Positions 1 through 9,151 of a stretch of 64,000 bases of DNA are shown one piece after another. A program made the position numbers and the translations under genes. The notes below the pieces were generated by a model. That model did no database searches. It was not told the DNA's origin and saw only the letters and a list, made by a program, of their open reading frames with translations. The DNA comes from Kitasatospora viridis (lineage in GTDB: Bacteria; Actinomycetota; Actinomycetes; Streptomycetales; Streptomycetaceae): assembly GCF_007829815.1 (NCBI RefSeq), contig NZ_VIWT01000005.1:558001-622000 (forward strand). Direction: 5' to 3'. Within the stretch, counting starts at the first letter, position 1. The number at the start of each line of letters is the position of its first letter.

Positions 1-734
1 TGCTCACCATGGACGGCGTGACGGAGAACTTCGTCGACTCGGCGCAAGCGAAGGTGCTCTACCGGGTGGATGCCACCTTGCTGATGCGCCTGCTCGCCGC
101 ACCCGTCGGGCCGTCCCGACTGGCAGTGCCGGCCGAGGAGTTGCCGCGGCGGTTCACGGAACTCCTGCCCGAGCTGGTGCGCGAGAGCCGGTACGGCGGG
201 GCTGACGCGTCCGAGGTGCAGCACAACCTCCGGCTGCGGCACTCCGTGCTGCGCCGGCTCTTCGATGACCCGGTGCTCCACCATGACGAGCTGTCGGCCG
301 ACGAACTGGCCTACCTCACGTCTCCCACGGGACGTCAGATCGTCCGGCGCGCGGCGGAGCAGGGCGGCTTCGTGCTGGAGGAGCGCGCCGACGGCCTGAT
401 GGCCGTCGACCCGGACGGCATCGCCACGGACAGCAGGTTCCCCGACGACTCCTCGTCGGCCCGGATCGCCGCGCTGCTCCTGCTGGATCCGCTGACCGCC
501 GCTCCGGGGGGTCTGACGCCGGAACAGCTCACCGCGGAGGCGGACGACCTGCTGCGCCGGTTCCCGCAGTGGGCGAAGAGTTACCAGTCGCAGGACGGAG
601 CCCAGCGACTCGCCGGCGACGCGGTCCGTGTCCTGACCGACTTCGGCTTGGCCGACCGGACCACCGGCCGTACCGTCGCCCGGCCCGCCGCCTGTCGCTA
701 CCGGGTGGCCCTGGCCGCCGGATCCACCCCGTGA
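1..734 (+). CDS. jetB: Wadjet type II subunit JetB (DUF2398/TIGR02678 family), 5'-truncated by the window edge
   Basis: The open frame runs in from the left edge (codons start at base 3); the first ATG at 9 is probably internal, because DUF2398 proteins are usually near 400 residues and only about 243 are visible. The visible part has the family's C-terminal features: an NLRLRHSVLRRLFDDPVL stretch, YLTSPTGRQI, and the EERADGLMAVDPDG segment followed by a winged-helix-like C-terminus. In Wadjet this is the kleisin-interacting, MukE-like partner that joins the SMC-like JetC in a DNA-extruding complex sensing small circular plasmids. It ends 19 bases before jetC, as expected in one operon. The DUF2397 partner (JetA) should lie just left of the window. 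Confidence 0.82.
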   Translation, partial: LTMDGVTENFVDSAQAKVLYRVDATLLMRLLAAPVGPSRLAVPAEELPRRFTELLPELVRESRYGGADASEVQHNLRLRHSVLRRLFDDPVLHHDELSADELAYLTSPTGRQIVRRAAEQGGFVLEERADGLMAVDPDGIATDSRFPDDSSSARIAALLLLDPLTAAPGGLTPEQLTAEADDLLRRFPQWAKSYQSQDGAQRLAGDAVRVLTDFGLADRTTGRTVARPAACRYRVALAAGSTP

Positions 735-753
735 CCATTGAGGATCCCTTCCG

Positions 754-3700
754 ATGACTGTGACGGCACTCCCGCAGCCGACCGCGACCGAGGCCCAGCC
801 AATCGCGACCGAGGCCCAGCCGACCGTGACCGAGGCCCAGCCGACCGCGACCGAGCAAGCGGCAGGGGCGCGCTGGCAGCCGTCCAGGGCCGGCATCCTC
901 AACGTCTGGCGGTACTACGACGAGATCTTCACCTTCCACCAGGGCCGCCTGCTGCTGAGGGGTCAGAACGGCACCGGCAAGTCCAAGGCCTTGGAAGTAC
1001 TGCTGCCGTTCCTGTTCGACGCCAGCCTGCGCCCCAGCCGGTTGTCCACCTTCGGCGGCTCCGATCGCACCATGCACTGGAACCTGATGGGCGAGGGCGC
1101 GTCGGGCAAGACCCGGGTCGGCTACGTCTGGCTGGAGTTCCGCCGCGCCCACGAGGACGGACCGGCGTGGTTCACCTGCGGTGCCAGGCTCCAGGCGACC
1201 ACGCACACCAGCGGCGTCACCGCGGACTTCTTCACCACGACCGCGCGGATCGACGTGCCCGGCGGCCTCTCCCTGGTCAACGACGCCGGGCAGCCGCTCA
1301 CCCGTGCCGTGCTGGCCGAAGCCCTGCGCGGACGCGGCGAGTTGCACGCCGCGGCGGCCGACTACCGCGGCACGGTCCGCAGCACGCTCTTTCCCGGCTT
1401 GAGCGAGCAGCGCTACGACGCCATGATCACCGCCCTGCTCCAACTCCGGACTCCCAAGCTCTCCGAGCGCCTCGACCCGTCGCTCCTCTCCTCGCTGCTG
1501 TCCCGCGCCCTGCCGCCGCTCGGCCAGGGCGAGATCGCCGAGCTCGCCGAGGGGTTCGAGCGCCTGGACCGTCAGCGTGAGCACCTGAGGACCCTGGACG
1601 AGGAGGTCACCGCCGCCACCGCGGTCGCGACCCAGCAGCGCGGCTACGCCCAGCGGGTGCTGCGGGCCGGGGCGGCCGCGCTCATCTCCGCCACCACCGA
1701 GCTGGACAACCTCAGCCGCACCGCCCGGGATAGCGAGGAAGCGCACGCCGACGCCGTGGGTGAACGCGAGCGCACCATCCTGGCGAAGGCCGATCACGAA
1801 CACGCGGCCCAGGAGATCGAGGGCGCCATCGAGGGACTGCTCGACTCGGAGATCTATCGCCAGGGTCAGGAACTCGACCAGCTCCGCCGCCGTGCCGACC
1901 GTGCCGCCGAGGCTGCCGAGCGCGGCCGGTCGGCCGCCGACCGCAAGGTCCGCGCGGCCGGCGAGGACGCCGCACGGGCCGAGCAGGCCCGGGTGCGCGC
2001 CGAGCGGTGCGCCGAGCAGAGCCGGGCCGCCCGCGAGGACGCCCGGGGAGCGGCCCGGCGAGCGGCCATGGAGTCCCTCTGCACCGAAGTCCAGGTGATG
2101 CTGGACGCCGCCGCGGGTGCGGCGGCCGACACGACCGAGCACGGGCGCGGCGCACGTCGGCTGGTGCGCGGCGCGGTCGCGTCACGCCACGGCCGCATCG
2201 CCGAGGTCCGTGCTGCGGTGGAACGGCACGAGCGGTCCGTGGCGGACCGCGAGGTGGCGGAGGAGCACCTCGAAGAGGCGCGCGCACGGCTGGCCGATGC
2301 GGCCGAGCGCCGCGCACAGAACGCCGGTGCGTACGAGGCCGCGGTCGATGCCCACGCCGACCGGCTGCGCCAGTGGGCCACGGCCGGGTGCACCGAGCTG
2401 CGCATCGACGATGTGGAGGAACTCGCCTCCCGCGCCGCGGTCGAGACCGGCGTGCTGGCCCTGGTCGAGATCGCCACCCGCGCTGCCGAGCGCGGCATCA
2501 CCGCCGACGAGACCACCGCCCGCGCCGCCCGGGACCGGAGCCGTACCCGGCGGGACCGGATCGCGCTGGAACTGGAACGCACCTCCGCCGTGACCGAGCT
2601 CCCGCCGGCGCCGCCGCGCACGCGCACGGCGGACCGGGCGGTGTCGGCGGGAGCCCCATTGTGGCGGCTGCTGGCCTTCCAACCGGACGTGCCGCCCGCC
2701 GATCAGGCCGGCATCGAAGCGGCCCTGGAGGCGGCCGGCCTGCTGGACGCCTGGCTCACCCCGGACGGCAGCCTCACCGTCCTCGGTCACGACGTGCTGG
2801 CCGACCCGGCCTCGGCCGCCCCGACACCGGGCCCCTCGCTGCTCGACGTCCTGCGCCCCGAAACCGACGGCCCGGTGCCGGCCGCACAGGTGCAGCGGCT
2901 GCTCGCGGGCATCGCCTACGGGCGTACGCTCCCGGCGGGCTCCCCGGTGGCCGTAGCAGCCGACGGCAGCTGGCGCCTCGCGGTGACCACCGGCAGCTGG
3001 GCGAAGGGCGAGGCCGGTCACATCGGTGCCGTGGCCCGGGAGCGCACCAGGCAGCGCCGGATCGCCGAACTGGCAGCGGATTTGGCCAAGGAGACCGCGG
3101 CCACCACCGCGTTCGAAGCCGAGTTGCGCTCCCTCGCCGAGCGCCGGCAGCGCATTGCCGCCGATGTGGGGTCGCGGCCGGCCCACGCGGAGGTGGACCA
3201 GGCCAAGCGTGCCTGGGAGCGTGCGGAGGTCGAGGTGGGAGCACGCGGCGATGCGGTGCGCCTGGCCGTCGAGCGCCTCGCGCAGCGGGAGGAGGCGGTG
3301 GCGGTCGAACGGCGTGCGCTGACGGGCGCCTGCGCCGAGCACGCCCTGCCGACCGAGCGTGCCGCCCTGGACGCCGTCGCCGCCGCTGTCGAGGTGCTGC
3401 GCGAGCAGGCCGACGTCTGGTTGGACGCACACGTGGACTGGTCGGCCGCCCGAGGCGCCTGGGATGCCGCCAGCACCCACGCCGAGGCGTCGCGGTCGGC
3501 TGCCGAGGAGCGTGTGGGTGAGGCGGAGGAGGCGGAGGGCACGGCCCGGGGACTTCGGGCGGCGCTCGAAGCCGTCGAGAGTTCGATCGGCGAGGACTAC
3601 CTCCAACTGGCCGCCCGGCTCGGCGATCTGCGGACATCACTCACCCGGGTCCGCGAGGAGATCGGGGCCGGGACCAAGGCCCTCATCGCCGTGGAAGGCC

Positions 3701-4902
3701 GGATCGGTGCACTGACCGCGACCATGGCCCAGGACGCGGTCCGCCGGGATGACGCCGTCGGTGTCCGCAACGAGGCCGCCCAGCGGTTCCGGCGCCTGTG
3801 CGTCCTCGGCTTCCCCGAGGACGCCGGCGCGACCCTCGTCCTGACCTCGGGGGACGGCACCCGTGCCACCCTCGAAGCGGCCCGGGAAGCGGCTCTCAAG
3901 TGGCCGAACCTTCCGCACAGCAGCAGGAACCTCGGTGACGCGCTCAATCGATTGTCGGAAGCCGTCCACCGGGCCCGCCAGAGCCTGAGCACCCGTGCCG
4001 ACCTCGAACTTGAGCCCGATGAGGACATCCACGTCTTCACCGCCTCGATCGACGGGGCCCGGACCGGCGCGACCGGGCTGCTCGCCCTCCTCACCGGCGA
4101 CCGCGACCGGAGCCAGGACGACATCACCGCCGCTGAGCGGACCCTCTTCGACCAGACCCTCACCGGTGACACCCGCCGTCACCTGGCATCCCGGATCCGC
4201 CAGGCCGGTGAGCTGGTGGAGCGGATGAACGGCCACCTCGAACACGTCCGCACCGCCTCCAGGGTGGCTGTTCGCCTGGTGTGGCAGATCCACCCCGACC
4301 TGCCGGCCGGCACCAGGACGGCCCGCGAGCTCCTGCTCAAGGATCCGGCCAGGATCACCGAGGCCGACCGCGAGGCCCTGCACGCTTTCTTCCGCGGCCG
4401 CATCGAGGAGGCCAAAAGCCGTAACACCGCGGCGACTTGGGACGAACAACTCGCCGAGGTCCTCGACTACACGGCCTGGCACCAGTTCGTCGTGAAGCTG
4501 GACCGCGCCAACGGCGCCGGCTGGCAGCTGCTCACCAAGAGGCTGCACGGCGCGCTCTCCGGCGGCGAGAAGGCCATCGCCCTGCACCTCCCGCTCTTCG
4601 CCGCCGTCGCCGCCCACTACGAGGCGGTGCCGGTGTCCCCGCGGCTGATCCTCCTCGACGAGGTCTTCGTCGGTGTGGACACCATCAACCGCGGCCAGGT
4701 CTTCGCCCTGCTGGCGGCGCTCGACCTCGACCTGGTGCTCACCTCCGACCACGAGTGGTGCACCTACCGCGAACTCTCGGGCATCGCCGTGCACCAGCTG
4801 ATCACCGGCGCGGACGGCGACGACGCCGTCACCAGTGCCCGCTTCACCTGGACGGGGGCCGAGCTGCTGCCCGACGGATCCCCTGCGGGAGAAGCGGAGT
4901 GA
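754..4902 (+). CDS. jetC: Wadjet type II SMC-like ATPase JetC (TIGR02680 family)
   Basis: A 1382-residue SMC/MukB-like ATPase. The Walker A motif GQNGTGKSK lies at about residues 70-78, the LSGGEKA signature near 1267, and Walker B LILLDEVFVGVD near 1299. In between are long Ala/Glu/Arg-rich coiled coils (about 275-570 and 770-960) around a hinge-like region. This is the DNA-extruding motor of Wadjet. The first 35 residues are a low-complexity tail of TEAQP-type repeats encoded by 24-base tandem repeats (about 778-855), absent from the conserved domain, so the true start could be later. The stop codon overlaps the jetD GTG start by four bases, indicating translational coupling. Confidence 0.9.
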   Translation: MTVTALPQPTATEAQPIATEAQPTVTEAQPTATEQAAGARWQPSRAGILNVWRYYDEIFTFHQGRLLLRGQNGTGKSKALEVLLPFLFDASLRPSRLSTFGGSDRTMHWNLMGEGASGKTRVGYVWLEFRRAHEDGPAWFTCGARLQATTHTSGVTADFFTTTARIDVPGGLSLVNDAGQPLTRAVLAEALRGRGELHAAAADYRGTVRSTLFPGLSEQRYDAMITALLQLRTPKLSERLDPSLLSSLLSRALPPLGQGEIAELAEGFERLDRQREHLRTLDEEVTAATAVATQQRGYAQRVLRAGAAALISATTELDNLSRTARDSEEAHADAVGERERTILAKADHEHAAQEIEGAIEGLLDSEIYRQGQELDQLRRRADRAAEAAERGRSAADRKVRAAGEDAARAEQARVRAERCAEQSRAAREDARGAARRAAMESLCTEVQVMLDAAAGAAADTTEHGRGARRLVRGAVASRHGRIAEVRAAVERHERSVADREVAEEHLEEARARLADAAERRAQNAGAYEAAVDAHADRLRQWATAGCTELRIDDVEELASRAAVETGVLALVEIATRAAERGITADETTARAARDRSRTRRDRIALELERTSAVTELPPAPPRTRTADRAVSAGAPLWRLLAFQPDVPPADQAGIEAALEAAGLLDAWLTPDGSLTVLGHDVLADPASAAPTPGPSLLDVLRPETDGPVPAAQVQRLLAGIAYGRTLPAGSPVAVAADGSWRLAVTTGSWAKGEAGHIGAVARERTRQRRIAELAADLAKETAATTAFEAELRSLAERRQRIAADVGSRPAHAEVDQAKRAWERAEVEVGARGDAVRLAVERLAQREEAVAVERRALTGACAEHALPTERAALDAVAAAVEVLREQADVWLDAHVDWSAARGAWDAASTHAEASRSAAEERVGEAEEAEGTARGLRAALEAVESSIGEDYLQLAARLGDLRTSLTRVREEIGAGTKALIAVEGRIGALTATMAQDAVRRDDAVGVRNEAAQRFRRLCVLGFPEDAGATLVLTSGDGTRATLEAAREAALKWPNLPHSSRNLGDALNRLSEAVHRARQSLSTRADLELEPDEDIHVFTASIDGARTGATGLLALLTGDRDRSQDDITAAERTLFDQTLTGDTRRHLASRIRQAGELVERMNGHLEHVRTASRVAVRLVWQIHPDLPAGTRTARELLLKDPARITEADREALHAFFRGRIEEAKSRNTAATWDEQLAEVLDYTAWHQFVVKLDRANGAGWQLLTKRLHGALSGGEKAIALHLPLFAAVAAHYEAVPVSPRLILLDEVFVGVDTINRGQVFALLAALDLDLVLTSDHEWCTYRELSGIAVHQLITGADGDDAVTSARFTWTGAELLPDGSPAGEAE
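778..855 (+). repeat. 24-base tandem repeat in the jetC 5' coding end
   Basis: About three imperfect copies of a 24-base unit built around ACCGAGGCCCAGCCGACC encode repeated ATEAQPT-type octapeptides. They sit before the first conserved residues of JetC, so length variation here would be tolerated. Confidence 0.75.
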
Positions 4903-6125
4903 CGAACCGTCATGTGCTGGACACTCCGGAGCTCCGGCCGCTGTGGCACGCCGTGCACGACCGCCTCTCCACCGGTCGGCCGGTCAGCCGCGTGCGGGTC
5001 GGGCCGCTCGGCGACGCCGGTCGGGAGGCCCTCGCGGACCTGCTCGGCCTCGACCGGCTGCCCGGCACCGAACCGAGCATCCAACTCGTCCACCTCGAAG
5101 CTGCTGTGGCGGATGCCTGCGGGCAGTCCGTGCGGGAGGTGGCGGCCGCCGTCATCGGCCGCCCGATCACGAACCGGTCGACCGAGCGAGAACGGGAGGC
5201 GACCGAGCGCAGCCTTGTTTGGGACTGGCTGGCGGGCCACGAGGTGGTCACCGCCCAGCCCGCCCTCACCGAGTGGGTCGGTCACCAACAGGCCAACGGC
5301 CTGGTCGAGGGTTCGCCGGACCGGACCCGTCGCCTGCTTGCCGCCGCACTGACCGTCCTTGCCGCGCTCCCGGCCGACGGGGAACCACTTCCGGTCCTCG
5401 CCGCCCGCCTCCTCGGCGGCGACTCCCACGCCCTCGACGACGGGACCCGGCTGTCCGCTTCCGTCCTGCGAGCGCTGGCGGCGCTCTACGGGACTGACGT
5501 GCCGGACAGCGCCGAGGCGCGGCGCGCGCTCTGGAGCAGGGCCGGCGTCGCCGACGACGAACTCTCCAGCACCGTGCTCGCCGTCGGCCTCCGCCCCGAC
5601 GGCGGTGGCCCGGTTGCCCGGATCTGCCGGATCAGTGCCGACGCTGGCCATCCCGTCAGCCTGGCCCTCGGGCAACTGCGCTCCCCTGGTGAACTCGGTT
5701 GGCCCACCGGGCCGGTCCACATCGTCGAGAACCCGAGCGTGCTCGCCCTCGCCCTGCGGCAGTTCGGCGACCGCTGCCCGCCGCTCGTCTGCACCTCCGG
5801 CTGGCCCAACACCGCGGTGATCCACCTGCTCCGCCAACTCGCCCGGTCCGGCAGCCCCTTGCGTCACCACGGCGACTTCGACGGCGAGGGCATCCGCATC
5901 GCCGCCCACGTGCTGGCCAAGACCGGTGCCGTTCCGTGGCGCCTGGCGGCCGGGGACTACCGCGCCGCCGCGACCCGGCTCCCGGCCGGCCCCGACCCCG
6001 GGCGCCTCACGCCCGCGCCCTGGGATCCGGAACTCACGTTGGCGATGGCCGAGTTGGGCACGGCCGTGGTCGAGGAAGTGGTAGCTGACGTGCTGCTCGA
6101 CGACCTGAGGAGTCAGCTGCGGTGA
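4899..6125 (+). CDS. jetD: Wadjet type II nuclease subunit JetD (DUF2399/TIGR02679, Toprim)
   Basis: A 408-residue protein starting at a GTG that overlaps the jetC stop (GTGA). It has the TIGR02679 architecture: a helical N-terminal half and a C-terminal Toprim fold. The conserved acidic residues are in the VENPSVLALA strand near residue 275 and the HHGDFDGEGIRIA motif near 322. In Wadjet this is the topoisomerase VI-like nuclease that cleaves plasmid DNA when the JetABC motor stalls. An in-frame longer opening extends upstream inside jetC, but the coupled GTG is the sensible start. Confidence 0.85.
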   Translation: MTNRHVLDTPELRPLWHAVHDRLSTGRPVSRVRVGPLGDAGREALADLLGLDRLPGTEPSIQLVHLEAAVADACGQSVREVAAAVIGRPITNRSTEREREATERSLVWDWLAGHEVVTAQPALTEWVGHQQANGLVEGSPDRTRRLLAAALTVLAALPADGEPLPVLAARLLGGDSHALDDGTRLSASVLRALAALYGTDVPDSAEARRALWSRAGVADDELSSTVLAVGLRPDGGGPVARICRISADAGHPVSLALGQLRSPGELGWPTGPVHIVENPSVLALALRQFGDRCPPLVCTSGWPNTAVIHLLRQLARSGSPLRHHGDFDGEGIRIAAHVLAKTGAVPWRLAAGDYRAAATRLPAGPDPGRLTPAPWDPELTLAMAELGTAVVEEVVADVLLDDLRSQLR

Positions 6126-6289
6126 CCGGCCGTTCGTCGCGCCGAGGGGACGGGCAGCGGCTCAAGGTGCGGCATGTGGACTTCGCGCTCCAAGGACTTC
6201 GACCTCGACGGTGACGACCGTGGCTCTGTGGCCCTCCAGGAGACCCTGGTCGAGCAGGACCGGGTGGTGGTCGAGAGCCGACGGTCCGC

Positions 6290-7165
6290 TCAGCCGGACG
6301 CCGCGGGGGCGTTCGCGAAGAGTGCGCGGACCAGGTGGCGCCGGGCGCCGGGCCGGTCCTCGTAGGGCTGGCGGCCGTGGGCGAGGCGGTCGTTGCGGAA
6401 GACCAGCGCCTGGCCGGGGGCCAGGCGCAGGGCCAGGCGGTAGCGGGGGTCGTCGCAGGCGGCCCGGAGGAAGGCGAGAGCCCGGGCCAGGGTGCCGGGC
6501 GGGCCGGCGTCGGGGTTCCAGGTGCAGGTCTCGTTGTCCGTGTAGCGGGTGATGAGGTTGCCCGTCTCGTCGACCGAGAACGCCGGGCCGGTGGCGCTCA
6601 CTTCGATGGCGGGGATGGTGGAGCGGCGGTTGAGCACCGTGGGGGAGAGCAGCGTGCGGGCCGCGGCCGGGTCCTGTGCGCGGAGTTCGGCGAAGGCGGC
6701 CACCGAGTTGAAGAGCAGGGTGTCCCCGCCGCGGTGGGCCGCGCGGACGCAGTAGAGGATGGTGGTCTTGATCCGGCCGATCTCGTCGAGGAGGCCGTCC
6801 ACGTGCCAGGCCTGGCCCGCCGTGGTGCTGAAGCCCGGGTGCCGGTCGTTCGGGTTGCTGCGGATGTCGGTGTAGGAGGCGGCGTAGTCCCGCGTTTCGG
6901 CGTAGCGGTAGAGGGCCGGGACGTAGGGGTCGCCGAGGCGCAGTGCCGTGGAGAGCACCGTGAGTGCGGCGCTCGGCTCGGCGGCCCCCGCCAGCGTGGC
7001 TACGGCGAACCCGTGCTCCTCGATGCCGCGTGCGAGCCGGCCCGCGGCCCCGCGCTCGGTGAAGTCCACGGGCTGTTCGGCCCGTGGCATCCGGTAGTCG
7101 GCTTGCACCTGGTGCACGCTGTGACCTCCCGCAGGCTCGTGTGACGCGTGGCTGTTGCTGTTCAT
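6290..7165 (-). CDS. TauD/TfdA-family Fe(II)/2-oxoglutarate dioxygenase
   Basis: A 291-residue oxygenase. The metal-binding His and Asp are in WHVDGL; the distal His and the Arg that would hold 2-oxoglutarate are in LAHGRQPYEDRPGARRHLVR. It starts at an ATG overlapping the stop of the upstream reductase (ATGA at 7162-7165), so it is the last gene of the left-arm BGC operon. The likely role is hydroxylation or another oxidation of an amino-acid- or peptide-type intermediate; the substrate cannot be read from the sequence. Its 3' end faces jetD across 164 bases in which nothing else was recognised. Confidence 0.75.
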   Translation of the reverse strand: MNSNSHASHEPAGGHSVHQVQADYRMPRAEQPVDFTERGAAGRLARGIEEHGFAVATLAGAAEPSAALTVLSTALRLGDPYVPALYRYAETRDYAASYTDIRSNPNDRHPGFSTTAGQAWHVDGLLDEIGRIKTTILYCVRAAHRGGDTLLFNSVAAFAELRAQDPAAARTLLSPTVLNRRSTIPAIEVSATGPAFSVDETGNLITRYTDNETCTWNPDAGPPGTLARALAFLRAACDDPRYRLALRLAPGQALVFRNDRLAHGRQPYEDRPGARRHLVRALFANAPAASG

Positions 7166-8133
7166 CGAGTACCGCCGCGGTCCGGTGGTGGCGCCGCCGC
7201 CCGCCGTAGCCGGGCCAGTGCCCGGGCATCGCTGAGCAGGGCGGCGCCGAAGGCCGGTGAGCCCGTGCGGGTGGCGGTGAGCACCTCGTCCAGGAACTCC
7301 CGCATGCTGTCGGCGGGTTGCACGGTTCGCCGGTAGGCCTGGTCGCCGACCTGGACGTGCAGGGCCACCGTCGTGCCCGGCGGTGCGGAGAAGGGCCGTT
7401 CGACCTCGATCGCGAATCCTGGGCCGGTCAGCCGGACCAGGTTCTGGTAACCACTGGTGAACCCGAACTGGCCGAGCACGGTGCGCCCGCCGGGGTAGCC
7501 GGCGAGCATGCCGTACGAGGTCTCCAGCGCGTCGGCGGTGCGGTCGCCCACCACGACCTCGATCCGCTCGGGCTCCGTGCCCCACAGCACCCGGCCGAGC
7601 GAGACCGCGTAGGGGCCGGTGTCGGACACCGCCCCGCCGCCCCTGGCCCGGTCGTGGCGCCAGTCGTCGGGCGGGACGGGCGGCGTGAAGGCCGCCACGG
7701 CCGTGGTGACTTGCGCGCCGAGGTCGGCGAGGAGCTCCCGGATCGCCGCGAACAGCGGGTGGAAGGCGTAGCAGGTGGCCTCGGCGAGGACGAGCGAGGA
7801 CGACCGGGCCAGCGCCACCAGCCGCTCGGCGGTCTCCGGGTCGGGCAGGGCCGGCTTGTCGACCACCACGTGGTGCCCGTGGTCGAGGGCCTGGCGGACC
7901 ACCCGGGCGTGGTCGCCGTTGACCAGCGAGACGTAGACCACCCCGGGGCGGGTGAGCGCCAGCGCCCGGCTCCAGTCCGGGTGCACCGTGCCGAGCTTCG
8001 GCACGTCCGCGAGGTCGTGTGCGCGTGCGTGCGTGCTGGCCACGTTGATCCGCTCGATCCCGGGGAGGGCAGCGGCGGCCGGCAGCACGCGCCGTCGGGC
8101 GAACCGCGACACGCCGATCAGCAGTAGCTCCAT
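7162..8133 (-). CDS. Gfo/Idh/MocA-family oxidoreductase, possible NDP-hexose 3-ketoreductase
   Basis: A 323-residue protein with an N-terminal Rossmann domain (LLIGVSRFARRRVLPA) and the conserved HVVVDKPALPDPE motif, a variant of the EKP motif that holds the catalytic Lys in Gfo/Idh/MocA enzymes. A C-terminal alpha/beta domain follows. It sits in an operon with an NDP-hexose 2,3-dehydratase. In 2,6-dideoxysugar pathways the unstable diketo product of that enzyme is reduced by a 3-ketoreductase of this superfamily, which makes that role likely but unproven. No clear ribosome-binding site precedes the ATG; the upstream stop is only 11 bases away. Confidence 0.68.
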   Translation of the reverse strand: MELLLIGVSRFARRRVLPAAAALPGIERINVASTHARAHDLADVPKLGTVHPDWSRALALTRPGVVYVSLVNGDHARVVRQALDHGHHVVVDKPALPDPETAERLVALARSSSLVLAEATCYAFHPLFAAIRELLADLGAQVTTAVAAFTPPVPPDDWRHDRARGGGAVSDTGPYAVSLGRVLWGTEPERIEVVVGDRTADALETSYGMLAGYPGGRTVLGQFGFTSGYQNLVRLTGPGFAIEVERPFSAPPGTTVALHVQVGDQAYRRTVQPADSMREFLDEVLTATRTGSPAFGAALLSDARALARLRRAAAPPPDRGGTR

Positions 8134-8144
8134 GGCGGCGGCGG

Positions 8145-9119
8145 TCAGCGGCGGGGGAGGAAGGGGACGACGTCGCCCGGCCGCTCGCCGCCGGACAGCT
8201 GGCCGTTCCGGTCGGTGCGGACGTAGGCCCGGTGCAGCCAGCGGTCCTTGCCGTCCCAGCGCGCGGTGAACGGGGCCCGCCCGTGCGCGATCCGGAAGTT
8301 GTCCATGACCAGCAGGTCGCCCCGGGTCAGCAGGACCGGCTCGACGACCTGGGTCAGGGCCTGCGACAGCGCGTCCAGGGCGGCGAGGTCCTCCGGCGTC
8401 TCGGCGGTGAGGAACGACCGGTTGAAGCTGACGTACGGGTCCTCCTGGGCGCCGTACAGCGGCTTGACGTTGACCGTGAGGGCGAGGTCCTCGGCGTCGA
8501 ACTGCCGGGTGAACACTCGGTCGTACAGGTGTTCCCGCACCTGATCGCCGAGCAGTGGCAGCGCCTTGCGGATCGAGCCGATCAGGGTCGCGGCCCTGCC
8601 CTCGTGGTCGCCGCGCGAGCAGGACAGCAGGATGTAGTTCGGCTGGCGGGCGTGGTGCGAGAGGTCCGTGTGGAACTCCAGCTGGGTGGTGGAAGTCGCT
8701 CCCGACAGCGGGTGCGCCTCGGGCGTCGGGAACAGCTCGTGCAGCACGGTGAGGGAGCGGCGGTTCCCGTAGCCCTGGTCGTAGGCGGTCAGCAGCCCCA
8801 GTGCGCCGCCGACGACGCAGAGCATGGCCTCCATGGCCAGTAGCGGCCGGTCCTCCGGCGGCGGGCCGGACACCGGGGTGGGCGGCAGCACGGCCTCCGG
8901 CTCGACCGGCAGGCCGCGCAGCAGCAGGTAGCCGTCCAGATTGCCGTCGGCGTTGAACTCATCGATGGCCCGGCGCAGTTGATGCGGGAGCCGGTCCGCC
9001 AGCCGGATCGCCTCCGCGAGGAAGGCGGGCAGGTCGGCCCGCGGCACCGGGGGCAGCGCCGCGGCGAGGGCGAGCAGCTCCGCCCGGTACGGAGTGCAGT
9101 CGATGGTGGATGAGGTCAC
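8145..9119 (-). CDS. Clavaminate synthase-like Fe(II)/2-oxoglutarate oxygenase (amino-acid hydroxylase type)
   Basis: A 324-residue TauD-superfamily protein resembling the AsnO/VioC amino-acid beta-hydroxylase group. The metal site is seen as EFHTDLSHH, with the distal His in FRIAHGRAPF and the 2-oxoglutarate Arg in the WLHRAYVRTD segment near the C-terminus. The GTG at 9119 was chosen because GGAAGGAAG lies 10 bases upstream; the frame stays open much further 5' only as a shadow of the next gene. A free amino acid, a PCP-bound aminoacyl group or the precursor peptide could be the substrate. Confidence 0.75.
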   Translation of the reverse strand: MTSSTIDCTPYRAELLALAAALPPVPRADLPAFLAEAIRLADRLPHQLRRAIDEFNADGNLDGYLLLRGLPVEPEAVLPPTPVSGPPPEDRPLLAMEAMLCVVGGALGLLTAYDQGYGNRRSLTVLHELFPTPEAHPLSGATSTTQLEFHTDLSHHARQPNYILLSCSRGDHEGRAATLIGSIRKALPLLGDQVREHLYDRVFTRQFDAEDLALTVNVKPLYGAQEDPYVSFNRSFLTAETPEDLAALDALSQALTQVVEPVLLTRGDLLVMDNFRIAHGRAPFTARWDGKDRWLHRAYVRTDRNGQLSGGERPGDVVPFLPRR

Positions 9120-9151
9120 GGTTGACCAGCTTCCTTCCGTGTGGCGCGGGT

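Noticed and set aside
529..2142. Long minus-strand open frames opposite jetC
   Set aside because: They are composition shadows in GC-rich DNA: repetitive Gly/Arg/Gln-rich translation with no domain, while the opposite frame has clear SMC motifs.
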